From positions 5,590 to 69,589 of the forward strand of contig CAWGUE010000012.1 of the NCBI GenBank assembly GCA_963825595.1: a stretch of 64,000 nucleotides of DNA, written 5' to 3'. Positions 8,454-17,702 of this stretch are shown here, one piece after another. Within the stretch, counting starts at the first letter, position 1. The number at the start of each line of letters is the position of its first letter. The stretch is from JARFQH01 sp963825595. Lineage in GTDB: Bacteria > Desulfobacterota > Desulfobacteria > Desulfobacterales > SG8-13. The notes beneath the pieces were generated by a model. It saw only the letters and a list, made by a program, of their open reading frames with translations. It made no database searches and was not told where the DNA came from. The translations under genes were made by a program, and so were the position numbers.

Positions 8454-8870
8454 TTAACTGGTTGTCGAGTTGGTCTTAAGTACCGTTTTTTCTGGCACCG
8501 GTGCGATCTTTTTGACGGTTTGGCTTTGCTGTGCCATGACGCAGTGACCATTGAACAACCCGCCCTCTTCGATGGCGATAACCGGCGCCTGTATATCGCC
8601 CGCGATCCGGCCCGGAGGATAAAGCTCAATGCGCTCGCTGGCATCAATGGTGCCGTTCACCTCTCCCATTACGATGGCAATCCCGACGTCCAAATCGGCA
8701 CTGACAGCAGCCTGCTCACCGACAATCACCGTACCGCCTTTGCTGGTTATCTTCCCTTTAACCTTACCGTCGAGCCGTATCGTTCCCTGAAATGTAAGCG
8801 TGCCCTCAACACTGGCATCCGGCCCAAGAAAGGTCGAAATCGAGTCCGGTTTTGGTCCCTTTTTTCCCAT
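8454..8870 (-). CDS. Bactofilin family cytoskeletal protein
   Basis: Bactofilins self-assemble without nucleotide into beta-helical filaments that organise cell shape and envelope enzymes. The 138-residue protein has the DUF583 beta-helix core (about 12-105) with the signature opening STFLGPDASVEGTLTFQGTI and repeating glycine- and Ile/Val-rich rungs (GKVKGKI, GEVNGTI, GRIAGDI). Disordered tails rich in Gln, Thr and Ser follow. It lies between the rod-shape cluster and the ATP synthase operon on the same strand, which fits a morphogenetic role. The prediction is firm for the family; the specific cellular role is not known. Confidence 0.92.
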   Translation of the reverse strand: MGKKGPKPDSISTFLGPDASVEGTLTFQGTIRLDGKVKGKITSKGGTVIVGEQAAVSADLDVGIAIVMGEVNGTIDASERIELYPPGRIAGDIQAPVIAIEEGGLFNGHCVMAQQSQTVKKIAPVPEKTVLKTNSTTS

Positions 8871-8968
8871 AATTCATTAACCTCCACATTTTTGTCCAAA
8901 AGTCGCCTGTTCTCACGCACGGCAAGCGAGTCATTTCGCTGGTGCGCCACTTGACCATAAGATTGAGA

Positions 8969-9003
8969 TAGTGTCCATCACCTTTTCGCAGTGAGGCACT
9001 GGA
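8969..9003. repeat. REP-like palindrome, copy 1
   Basis: tagtgtccatca, a short T-rich centre, then gaggcactgg: an imperfect palindrome in the 225-nt gap between rodA and the bactofilin gene. Closely related copies occur at 23697-23733 and 33851-33885, all intergenic. Confidence 0.5.
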
Positions 9004-9095
9004 TAATTGTCTCCCTTTACCCTATCAAATAGGGATAACCGCGGGCAACTCCGTAAGCAATCTATGAAGTCGATTTGCTCAGATAACGGCAAGGG

Positions 9096-10193
9096 TTATT
9101 CAAGAGTAAATCGCCGCATACTGACGTTGATGAGCAATCCAGCGGAGACCATCATGGTCACAAGCGACGATCCCCCGTAACTGATAAACGGCAGGGTTAC
9201 ACCCACGACCGGCAGGAGACCCATGACCATACCGATATTCACGAGCACCTGCCAGAAAATCATGGCCGAAATCCCCACAGCCATGATGGTCCCGAAGGCA
9301 TCGCGGCAACCATAGGCCACGTTTAAGCCCCAGATGATCAGCAGCAAAAAGATGAGAATCACTATCGCGGACCCCGCGAATCCCCACTCCTCGGCAAATA
9401 CCGAAAATATGAAATCCGTGTGCTGTTCCGGCAAAAAAGACAGGGCGTTCTGGGTGCCTTTCAAGTAACCTTTACCCGCAAACATTCCCGAACCGATGGC
9501 GATTTTAGACTGTATAATGTGATATCCTGCTCCGAGCGGATCCCGATCGGGGTTAAGAAAAGTCATAATGCGCTGTTTCTGGTAATCCTTCAGCACAAAC
9601 CACACCATTGGAACGGCAATAATCCCCGTAGTGAATAATATCAGTAGCGATCGCCTTTCGATCTTAACGAATAGGGTCATGGAACCGGCGATGATGAAAA
9701 TGAGCAAAGCTGTCCCCAGGTCCGGCTGCTTGACAATCAACACGGCTGGGACCAACACCAGCACGAGTGGGGAAATGAGTTCCCTCAAGGTGAATCCGCG
9801 CGTGTAAGCATTTTTTGAATAATATCTCGCCAGAATGACGATCACGGCAAGTTTGACAAACTCGGACGGTTGCACGGATACCGGACCGAATGCCAGCCAT
9901 CGTTTGGATCCGCCGCCGACTTTGCCGATCAGCAGAACGGCCACAAGGAGTAAAACTGAAAAAATGTAAATCGCAAAGGCATGCCGATCCAAAAGTTTGT
10001 AATTGAACAAAAACGCGGCGGCCATCAGAAAAAGTCCGCCGCAAAGCCACGTCAACTGTTTGTAGTACAGCGGCCCCGTTGTCGCATCGGCAGTCACCAC
10101 GCTGTAAAGAGTGAGAAGCCCCAGCCCGCCCAGAACGAGTGCGAGACCAAGCAGTCCCCAGTCAAAATACTGAACGAATTTTCGATCAAACAT
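9096..10193 (-). CDS. rodA: RodA, SEDS peptidoglycan glycosyltransferase
   Basis: Polymerises lipid II into glycan strands for lateral wall growth, together with the PBP2 encoded just upstream. The 365-residue protein has about ten membrane helices. It shows the SEDS-family landmarks: SVQPSEFVKLAVI near residue 110 (the catalytic-Asp neighbourhood differs between families), GSGMFAGKGYLKGTQ, FLPEQHTDFIF, and the C-terminal GVTLPFISYGGSSLV motif that is the family signature. It follows mrdA after a 114-nt gap in the mre cluster. Confidence 0.95.
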   Translation of the reverse strand: MFDRKFVQYFDWGLLGLALVLGGLGLLTLYSVVTADATTGPLYYKQLTWLCGGLFLMAAAFLFNYKLLDRHAFAIYIFSVLLLVAVLLIGKVGGGSKRWLAFGPVSVQPSEFVKLAVIVILARYYSKNAYTRGFTLRELISPLVLVLVPAVLIVKQPDLGTALLIFIIAGSMTLFVKIERRSLLILFTTGIIAVPMVWFVLKDYQKQRIMTFLNPDRDPLGAGYHIIQSKIAIGSGMFAGKGYLKGTQNALSFLPEQHTDFIFSVFAEEWGFAGSAIVILIFLLLIIWGLNVAYGCRDAFGTIMAVGISAMIFWQVLVNIGMVMGLLPVVGVTLPFISYGGSSLVTMMVSAGLLINVSMRRFTLE

Positions 10194-10307
10194 GATGCCA
10201 TATCCTGTAGGCTGCAGGCCGCCACCACGGGGCCTTCTGTCTTTCAGCGTAAAACGAGCATTTCGCTATTCTATCGTTCGAGCGTATCGAGAAAAAATGA
10301 ACCCGTC

Positions 10308-12182
10308 TTAATTGAACTCTGCGGTCTTTCGATTGGCGACCATCTGCGGTCCGGATGTCAACTGCTCTTTGTACAGGTATGTCTTGATCATTTCCCTGGC
10401 AATCGGTGCGGCGGCCCCGGATCCATGTTCACCGTGTTCAACAATAACCGCCACTGCGATTTCAGGCGCATCTGTCGGTGCAATGCCAATAAACCACGCG
10501 TGCGCTTTGAGGTGGTCCGGAACCAGATCTGGGTCATCCTCCGAATCTTCTTTGCGGCTGACAACCTGCGCCGTTCCGGTTTTGCCGCTGATTGGGACAT
10601 CGAGGAATCGGGCACCTTTAGCCGTCCCCCTCTCGCTGTTGACCACATTCCACAAACCCTGTTTGACAAGCGCCAGGGTTTTGGGGCTGATTGTAAGTTT
10701 GCCGGTGACAATCGGTTCGCTGACTTTTATCTGACGGCCTTCCACCGATTCTATTCGTTTCAAAATCTGCGGCTGATACCGCGTTCCACCATTCGCCACC
10801 GTTGCTGTCGTAACCGCCATCTGAAGCGGAGTAACCAGGTTGAAACCCTGCCCGATCGCCACCGAAAGGGTCTCGCCTTCCTGCCACGCGACACCGGTAC
10901 GGCGCTTCTTCCAGGCGGCCGTCGGTATCAACCCCTGTCCCTCATGGTTCAGATCGATACCGGTTGCAGACCCAAGACCGGCCGCTTTGGCATAGTGCGC
11001 CAGTCGATCGACCCCGACGGCAAGCCCAACCTGATAAAAGAATACGTCGCAGGATTGGGCGATGGCTTCAACGACATTGACACAGCCGTGCCCTCCTCTT
11101 TTCCAGCAGCGGTAGTAACGCCCCCCGAATCTATATTGTCCGTAGCAACAGTAGACGGTCTTCTCGTTAATAACGCCTTCTTCGAGTCCGGCGATGGCTG
11201 TCAGAATCTTGTAGGTCGAAGCCGGAGGATATTCTCCTTGAACCGCGCGATTGTTTAACGGCTTCGTCGGATCGGTGATAAAGGCTTGCCACTGTTCACG
11301 CGACAACCCGTTAACAAAAGCGTTCTGATCGAATGTGGGGCTGCTGACGAGAGCCAGGATCTGACCGGTTGACGGCTCGATGGCAACTGCGGCACCCGTG
11401 ATTCCATCCATGAGTTCTTCGGTTTTTTGCTGGAGGTCCGAATCGATGGTGAGGAAAATATTGTACCCGGGATAGGCCGGAACGGTCTTGATGACCCTAA
11501 CCACTTGGCCGTTGGCGTTCACCTCGACCTGGCGGCCGCCAATCTTGCCTCGCAGGGATTGGTCAAAGACTCTTTCAATACCGAATTTGCCGATAAGGTC
11601 ACCACGTCTGAGATCCGGATATTTGCCGCTGCTCAATTCCTTCGGGCTGATCTCCCCCAGATACCCCAACAGATGAGATGCACTCTGGTTGTTCACATAG
11701 TGCCGAAGAGGCCTGGCGTTGACCTCGATGCCGGGCAGGTCATATCGGTGGACCTCGACCATTGCGAGTTTGTCGCGGTCGATATCTTGAACCAGCGGTA
11801 TAGGTTTATAGCTACGGCCGTTTTTTATGCTGACAAGCTTTTCATGTAGATCCTGGGCCGACATCCCGAGATTTTCGGCCAACTTCTTTAGTGTTTCATC
11901 CACCGGTTTGGCATTCTTGGTTATGATACTGACATCATAAGAAGGCCGGTTGTCGACCAGCATTTTTCCGTTGCGATCGAAGACGAGCCCACGAAATGGC
12001 TCGATGCGCTGCAACCGGATACTGTTATTTTCTGACAACCGCCGGTACTCCGCCCCTTTTATTATTTGAAGGAAAAAAAGGCGCACCAGAAGTACGGTCA
12101 AGCAAACGGAAACGACCAGAATGACGCCGATTATCCGTTGCTTGTACCAGTCGGTATCCGCTGTTTTCAGATACTTGTCCAA
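10308..12182 (-). CDS. mrdA: Penicillin-binding protein 2, DD-transpeptidase of the elongasome
   Basis: Cross-links lateral-wall peptidoglycan and activates RodA. The 624-residue protein has a single N-terminal membrane anchor (about 15-36), a PBP dimerisation/pedestal domain (to about 240) and the transpeptidase domain. The active-site motifs are SxxK with Ser322 (STYK), SxD near 377 (SCD) and KTGT at 534-537. The start is TTG at 12182 with no strong ribosome site. A 268-nt gap without a recognisable gene separates it from mreD upstream. It is full length for class B PBP2. Confidence 0.95.
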   Translation of the reverse strand: MDKYLKTADTDWYKQRIIGVILVVSVCLTVLLVRLFFLQIIKGAEYRRLSENNSIRLQRIEPFRGLVFDRNGKMLVDNRPSYDVSIITKNAKPVDETLKKLAENLGMSAQDLHEKLVSIKNGRSYKPIPLVQDIDRDKLAMVEVHRYDLPGIEVNARPLRHYVNNQSASHLLGYLGEISPKELSSGKYPDLRRGDLIGKFGIERVFDQSLRGKIGGRQVEVNANGQVVRVIKTVPAYPGYNIFLTIDSDLQQKTEELMDGITGAAVAIEPSTGQILALVSSPTFDQNAFVNGLSREQWQAFITDPTKPLNNRAVQGEYPPASTYKILTAIAGLEEGVINEKTVYCCYGQYRFGGRYYRCWKRGGHGCVNVVEAIAQSCDVFFYQVGLAVGVDRLAHYAKAAGLGSATGIDLNHEGQGLIPTAAWKKRRTGVAWQEGETLSVAIGQGFNLVTPLQMAVTTATVANGGTRYQPQILKRIESVEGRQIKVSEPIVTGKLTISPKTLALVKQGLWNVVNSERGTAKGARFLDVPISGKTGTAQVVSRKEDSEDDPDLVPDHLKAHAWFIGIAPTDAPEIAVAVIVEHGEHGSGAAAPIAREMIKTYLYKEQLTSGPQMVANRKTAEFN

Positions 12183-12450
12183 GTTGAAAACTCACTGTTG
12201 ACCGGATCCGCTCCGCAGCCAAGCGGCGCTCTCCGGTCGGATTCGAAAATGCCTACCATTTGGGCCCGGATACCGTTGACAATGATATTCGGAGGCGACT
12301 GCACCGCGATAAACGGCGTTCTTCTTTGTTTATCATTCCGCCCATTCACAATAAATGCAGCGTCTTGATCAGTTGTGCGCTCTTTCGGGAAAGCTGATTT
12401 ATTTTACTCAGCAAAAAAATCGCTAACCCACGCCCGAACATGCACCAAGT

Positions 12451-12993
12451 TTAGCGTGCCGATCGGGCATCGGCTGTTTCCGTTCGACGCACGAAAATCC
12501 TGCCGATCGAATGATCCCAGAGCCGGTGAAGCCGCTGCAGAATCAGAATCAATAGCGGCCCAAGGAACAGGGCCCATATCAAGCGGGTAGTTATTTTACC
12601 GAGGTCAGCAGGGGAAATTTCCGAAAGCGCTTCGAAACCGCCGAAGGATACGACCGAAATCAATGTTTCTAATGAGATCCCCACCACAACGATAAAGGCC
12701 AATCGAAAACGCATCCCGACCTGGAGAATCCGACCCAACCAACGCACGCAGATGTAGAGCCAGAAATAGGCCGTCGTATAAACCATCAGCGGCGTGCCGG
12801 AAAGATTGTCCATGACCACGCCGAGAAGGATGACGACCGGCAGACTTTCCCGGGTGCTGCGCAGCAAGCCGAGATAAATCACGAATATCGCTGTCAGATC
12901 ATAGAAACTGGATATGAGCGGCACATCCGGCATGATGACAGTCTGCAGCACGATCAGTATCAGACAGATAAGTATATAGAAACCGTAAGTCAT
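12451..12993 (-). CDS. mreD: Rod shape-determining protein MreD
   Basis: Integral membrane component of the elongasome. The 180-residue protein has five or six hydrophobic segments with the family-typical layout (LILIVLQTVIMPDVPL at the start; GVVMDNLSGTPLMVYTTAYF, the conserved G-x-x-x-D motif in the middle). It overlaps mreC by 4 nt (ATGA), indicating translational coupling. The last ~25 residues are basic and cytoplasmic. Confidence 0.9.
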   Translation of the reverse strand: MTYGFYILICLILIVLQTVIMPDVPLISSFYDLTAIFVIYLGLLRSTRESLPVVILLGVVMDNLSGTPLMVYTTAYFWLYICVRWLGRILQVGMRFRLAFIVVVGISLETLISVVSFGGFEALSEISPADLGKITTRLIWALFLGPLLILILQRLHRLWDHSIGRIFVRRTETADARSAR

Positions 12994-13823
12994 GGCTGGC
13001 TCGTGAAAGGGTCTATCGGCGGTATAAGGATGACCAGCACTTCCTCAAGTTTTTCGAAATCGACATGCGGCGTCACGGTGACCTCCTGAAAAATCCCGGC
13101 CGCACGTCTGACCACCCCTGACACCTCGCCGATTGGCATCCCTTTCGGAAACACCCCGTCGAGTCCCGATGCGACAATCTTGTCACCGACCCTCACCTCG
13201 TCTTTGCGCAGGGCGTATTGGAACACACAGCTCGAGGTCGATTCCCCCTTTATGATACCACGCGCGCGCGTCCGTTGCACAAAAGCATCAACGGCACTGT
13301 TGCGGTCGATTATCAGCATTACTTTGGCATATTGTGCGGAAGTGTCGGTGACCTGACCGGCAACACCCTCGGGAACGCCCACCGGTAGACCTTTCCGGAG
13401 ACCCTCACTGCTGCCCTTGTTAATAATAACTGTCCGGTACCAGGGCGACGGATCCTTGCCGACAACTTCAGCCGCAATCGACTGAGATCCAAAATTTACC
13501 TTGAAATCAAGCAGTCTCCTGAGGCGAGAATTAGCCAATTCTATTTCTTGGAACCGACCGATACGTGCCAGCGCCTGTTGCAACTCTTTCTTGAGCTTGA
13601 CGTTTTCTTGAATGGCCGAAATGTGAGAAAAATACGTATGCCAAGTGCCTCTGAAAGCACGAAGGGTATCTGTAACGATGCCTTGTACCGGCGCCACAAA
13701 AATCAGCGCGATGCGCCCGAAGCCATGTGAGGGGATGCGGCTGCTGGATAGTGAAAGAACAACGATGCTGGCGACAAACAGAAACATCACGCCAACGATC
13801 ACCAACATTCTTTTTGAAAGCAT
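12990..13823 (-). CDS. mreC: Rod shape-determining protein MreC
   Basis: Periplasmic scaffold that activates the PBP2-RodA pair. The 277-residue protein has one N-terminal membrane helix (about 5-25), a coiled coil (about 65-100, KLKKELQQALARI) and then two beta-barrel domains, with the conserved DPSPWYRTVIINKGSSEGL and VGVPEGVAGQV segments. It begins just after the mreB stop. Confidence 0.94.
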   Translation of the reverse strand: MLSKRMLVIVGVMFLFVASIVVLSLSSSRIPSHGFGRIALIFVAPVQGIVTDTLRAFRGTWHTYFSHISAIQENVKLKKELQQALARIGRFQEIELANSRLRRLLDFKVNFGSQSIAAEVVGKDPSPWYRTVIINKGSSEGLRKGLPVGVPEGVAGQVTDTSAQYAKVMLIIDRNSAVDAFVQRTRARGIIKGESTSSCVFQYALRKDEVRVGDKIVASGLDGVFPKGMPIGEVSGVVRRAAGIFQEVTVTPHVDFEKLEEVLVILIPPIDPFTSQP

Positions 13824-13827
13824 GAAC

Positions 13828-14871
13828 TTATGGTATCAGGACACGTTTGAGTATTTCAAGACTATCGAGCGCTCTTCCGGCACCGAGGGCAACAGTTATA
13901 AGAGGATCTTCGGTAACCGTTATCGGAAGACTGGTTTCCTCCCGGAGCAATTTGTCGAGGTTCTTGAGCAATGCTCCACCTCCTGTCAATACGATTCCAC
14001 TGTCGACGATGTCCGCTGACAGTTCCGGTGGCGTCTGTTCCAGTGCAATTTTAACCGTCTCCACGATCGCATCTATCTGTTCGGATATCGCAACACGGAT
14101 TTCTTCAGAGTCGATGGACAGAATTTTCGGGATGCCCGAAGCCAGGTCGCGGCCTTTGACTTCTATGGTCTCCAATTCCTGTGGATTGGGATACGCATTG
14201 CCGATGGTGGTCTTGATGATCTCGGACGTTCTTTCACCGATAAGCAAGTTGTACTTGCGTTTGATGTACTGAATGATCGCCTCGTCCATTTTATCACCCG
14301 CCACACGTACAGATCGACTGTATACGATTCCGGCGAGTGAAATGACAGCCACCTCGGTCGTTCCACCACCGATATCGACCACCATGTTGCACGTCGGTTC
14401 AGTGATGGGAAGGTTCGCGCCGATAGCGGCGGCCATCGGTTCCTCGATGAGAAACACCTCCCGTGCGCCCGCAGATTCTGCTGATTCCCTAACGGCCCGT
14501 TTTTCGACTTGGGTAATGCCGGACGGAACGGCGATAATGATGCGCGGACGCACGAAGGACCTGCGGTTGTGAACTTTTTGGATAAAATGTCGCAGCATGG
14601 CCTCGGTCACCTCGAAATCAGCGATCACACCGTCCCGCAGTGGGCGGATGGCAACGATGCTGCCGGGAGTCCTCCCCAGCATGTGCTTGGCTTCGGAGCC
14701 GACAGCCAAAACACGGTTTTTTGAACGGCCGTCCATGCTGACGGCAACAACGGACGGCTCGTTCAGGACGATTCCCTTGCCTTTGACATACACCAGGGTG
14801 TTGGCTGTACCCAGATCGATGGCCAGATCATTGGAAAAGATGCCTAAAATACTGTCAAGAAATAAATTCAT
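13828..14871 (-). CDS. mreB: Rod shape-determining actin homologue MreB
   Basis: Membrane-associated actin-like filament that directs the elongation machinery. The 347-residue protein has the phosphate-1 motif DLGTANTLVYVKGKGIV (about 18-35), phosphate-2 (DIGGGTTEVAVISL, about 165-178) and the adenosine motif (TGGGALLKNLD, about 290-300). It is the first gene of mreBCD-mrdA-rodA. Confidence 0.97.
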   Translation of the reverse strand: MNLFLDSILGIFSNDLAIDLGTANTLVYVKGKGIVLNEPSVVAVSMDGRSKNRVLAVGSEAKHMLGRTPGSIVAIRPLRDGVIADFEVTEAMLRHFIQKVHNRRSFVRPRIIIAVPSGITQVEKRAVRESAESAGAREVFLIEEPMAAAIGANLPITEPTCNMVVDIGGGTTEVAVISLAGIVYSRSVRVAGDKMDEAIIQYIKRKYNLLIGERTSEIIKTTIGNAYPNPQELETIEVKGRDLASGIPKILSIDSEEIRVAISEQIDAIVETVKIALEQTPPELSADIVDSGIVLTGGGALLKNLDKLLREETSLPITVTEDPLITVALGAGRALDSLEILKRVLIP

Positions 14872-14952
14872 ACGACCTCAGCAGGCTCCCTCAGGGCAGG
14901 CGCGTTATTTTGGAGATTATTATACAAAAATTTTCCCCGCTTCGCTACCAAA

Positions 14953-14978
14953 ATTATACTGTTATTACAAGAAAAAAT
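14953..14978 (-). promoter_or_regulatory. Candidate promoter upstream of mreB
   Basis: On the minus strand a consensus TATAAT (14953-14958) follows a T-rich tract with only a weak -35 (CCGACA/GACATT-like). A second TATAAT lies closer to the gene at 14919-14924. One or both probably drive the mre cluster; the spacing to a -35 is not ideal. Confidence 0.4.
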
Positions 14979-15040
14979 GTCGGTCATGCCAGTACCGAAC
15001 CCAAAATATCCCCTTAATCGCATCATTCTAAACAAACACA

Positions 15041-15077
15041 AACTGCCATGCAAATGCAATACTTTTGAATGGCAGTT
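15041..15077 (-). terminator. Weak terminator-like hairpin after the serine hydrolase gene
   Basis: A 9-bp inverted repeat (aactgccat / atggcagtt) with a 19-nt centre, followed on the minus strand by a T/G-rich run (tgtgtttgttt). It lies between the serine hydrolase stop and the mreB promoter region. Confidence 0.4.
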
Positions 15078-15133
15078 CAACGAGACGCGAGCAGACAAGC
15101 CTTAAAATACGCTCACCGTACCGGCATGCCGCT

Positions 15134-16246
15134 TCATTCATGTGATCTAATCGCTGTCAGAGAAACCATGACGGCATCATGAATTTTCGGTCTGAAACTT
15201 TTTATGCGGTCATTTTCACGGTGTGGGTGAACCCTGTTGCTCAACAATACGACAATGATCGACCGCTCGAGGTCCAGCCAGAATGATGTCCCGGTGAACC
15301 CGAGGTGGCCGACGGTCGCGGACGAGAAGAAGCAACCGCTGCTCGAACCCTGCGGAGAGGGGGCGTCGAATCCGAGTGGTCTGCCGCCGTCATTTGCGCG
15401 CCGGAGGAAGACCTGTACCAGATCAGCCGGGAATAACCCCGCAGGATTTCGACCGCTGTGGGCTGACCATAACGCCGCGACCATGTCATGTACCGCCCGT
15501 GCGTTGCCGAAAAGCCCGGCATGCCCGGCAATACCGCCCATCACGTGAGCATTGTCGTCGTGTACGGTACCTTCCAGGAGACGCTGCCTCCAAGGGCAAA
15601 TTTCCGTGGCGGCAACATCAGCAAACCGCACCGGTGCGGCAAGATCGATGAAACTAAGCCCGGAATGACCGTCGGCGTTAAGCCCCAACGGACGATAGAC
15701 TTCCTCTGCGACAAAATGGTCCAAACGTTTACCGGAGACCGCCTCTACCACCCAGCCCAAAATCATGAACCCCAGATCGCTGTAGACCTCCTTTTGGCCG
15801 ATAGGGTGTGCCAGTGGGGTCTCGCAAACAGCCAGGCGAATGGCTTCGCGGCGCTTCTCAGCCGGAAGCCTGCAAATATCGGTGAAATAGGGATGGTAAT
15901 CGGGAAGACCGGAAGTATGATTGAGAAGCTGCCGCACGTTAATGGGTGCTTTATCGGTGCCGTCAAAGTCTTTTAACAAATCACCCAATGGTTGGTCGAG
16001 GGTCAAAAGGCTGCGCGAGGTCAACGCCATGACAGCCGGCGTGGTGGCCAGCGGTTTAGTCAAGGAGGCAAGGTCGAAAACTGTCTGGGTGGTCACCGGT
16101 TTTTGGGTGAATACATTGCTGATACCGTAAGGATGAAAAAATTCGATATCACCTCTTCGCGAAACCAGGAGAACACCTCCGGGGAAAACACCGTCCGCCA
16201 CTGCCTGCCGCATGAGTTCATGAACACGGTCGAACGTGACCATCAT
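15134..16246 (-). CDS. Serine hydrolase of the class C beta-lactamase / DD-peptidase family (S12)
   Basis: A penicillin-recognising fold enzyme; the substrate is probably a peptidoglycan-derived peptide or an ester and cannot be read from sequence. The active-site motifs are SxxK with Ser61 and Lys64 (ASLTKPLAT), YxN-type Tyr154 (YSD, Asp in the third position), and a C-terminal GFTGTS block replacing KTG. The 370 residues are typical. No clear signal peptide, so it is likely cytoplasmic. It lies 27 nt after the LD-carboxypeptidase gene, and the pair next to the mre cluster suggests muropeptide turnover (inference). Confidence 0.88.
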   Translation of the reverse strand: MMVTFDRVHELMRQAVADGVFPGGVLLVSRRGDIEFFHPYGISNVFTQKPVTTQTVFDLASLTKPLATTPAVMALTSRSLLTLDQPLGDLLKDFDGTDKAPINVRQLLNHTSGLPDYHPYFTDICRLPAEKRREAIRLAVCETPLAHPIGQKEVYSDLGFMILGWVVEAVSGKRLDHFVAEEVYRPLGLNADGHSGLSFIDLAAPVRFADVAATEICPWRQRLLEGTVHDDNAHVMGGIAGHAGLFGNARAVHDMVAALWSAHSGRNPAGLFPADLVQVFLRRANDGGRPLGFDAPSPQGSSSGCFFSSATVGHLGFTGTSFWLDLERSIIVVLLSNRVHPHRENDRIKSFRPKIHDAVMVSLTAIRSHE

Positions 16247-16273
16247 TTATTATCCGTGGACAATCGGAGAGCA

Positions 16274-17221
16274 TCAGTCTGTCGTCGCCGGAGTGTGATA
16301 TGTCAGGCGCCCCCGCTCGGTGTCGAGAGTGGCCCGTAGACCCACCGGTATGGTCAGATTGCGTTCCCCGTGACCGAATTCCATTCCTGTTAAAACCGGA
16401 TAAGACGCATTTTTAAAGCGATCGCGGATAATTCTCAAGATTTCCTCCGGTTCGCCGCAGGACTCGAATAAACCGAAAGCCACGCCGGCGATACCATTCA
16501 GAAATCCGGCCATTTGCAACTGGGTGAGCATCCGGTCCACACGATAAGGCGCCTCGCCCCGATCTTCAAAAAGCAGAATGTGGCCATTGGTACTCGGTTG
16601 AAAAGAGGTTCCGATCAGGTGGCACACTGTCGTGAGGTTTCCGGCCAGTACCGGTCCTGTTCCGAACCCCGGCTTGATAATTGTGCCCCCCGAGGCCCTC
16701 AGCTCAACCGGCGCTTCGCCGGCGACTGCCGATACCAGCGCAGTCAACGACGCCTTGTCATTCGCCGGCAAACTGGCGACGACAGGTCCGTGAAAAGTAA
16801 CCAAACCGCAGCGCACATAGAGTGCCGCAAGAAGTGCGGTCACGTCGCTGAAACCAACCAGGATTTTCGGCTGTTTGCGGATGCGGCCATAGTCGAGCAA
16901 CGGCAGGAGGCGCATCGAACCGAATCCGCCTCTGGCACAAAAAATCGCCTTTACGACCGGATCGTCGAACATCTTCATGACAAGGGCCGCGCGCTTGGTA
17001 TCGGGCCCGGCGAGATAACCATTCTTGAGAAAAACATTTTTCGACATCCGCACATTGAACCCGGCAGATTCCAGCAAACTGACCCCGCGGTACAACTGCT
17101 CGATATCAAAAGGGCTGGCCGGAGCCACCACCCCAATGGTATCGCCGGGTTTCAATCGACGGGGGATGACCGGCGGATCGAGATCTTTTCTCGATCCAGG
17201 GTAAGTATATCGTCTTGACAT
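16274..17221 (-). CDS. ldcA: LD-carboxypeptidase (peptidase family S66)
   Basis: Cleaves the L,D bond that releases the terminal D-Ala from murein tetrapeptides during peptidoglycan recycling; related MccF proteins cleave peptide-nucleotide antibiotics. The 315-residue protein carries the S66 triad at the expected places: Ser125 in GFSDVT, Glu219 in LFEDRGE and His284 in FGHGERN. The glycine-rich FCARGGFGS loop (94-102) is also conserved. There is no signal peptide, as for LdcA. It is divergent from the adjacent tRNA-Pro and forms an operon with the serine hydrolase downstream. Confidence 0.92.
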   Translation of the reverse strand: MSRRYTYPGSRKDLDPPVIPRRLKPGDTIGVVAPASPFDIEQLYRGVSLLESAGFNVRMSKNVFLKNGYLAGPDTKRAALVMKMFDDPVVKAIFCARGGFGSMRLLPLLDYGRIRKQPKILVGFSDVTALLAALYVRCGLVTFHGPVVASLPANDKASLTALVSAVAGEAPVELRASGGTIIKPGFGTGPVLAGNLTTVCHLIGTSFQPSTNGHILLFEDRGEAPYRVDRMLTQLQMAGFLNGIAGVAFGLFESCGEPEEILRIIRDRFKNASYPVLTGMEFGHGERNLTIPVGLRATLDTERGRLTYHTPATTD

Positions 17222-17256
17222 GGTAATAATTAAATGTTAGCAGATTGGCCTTGCGT

Positions 17257-17702
<446 letters not shown>

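Noticed and set aside
12167..12349. 60-codon minus-strand frame between mreD and mrdA
   Set aside because: Short, overlaps the mrdA start, no ribosome site; nothing else was seen in this gap.
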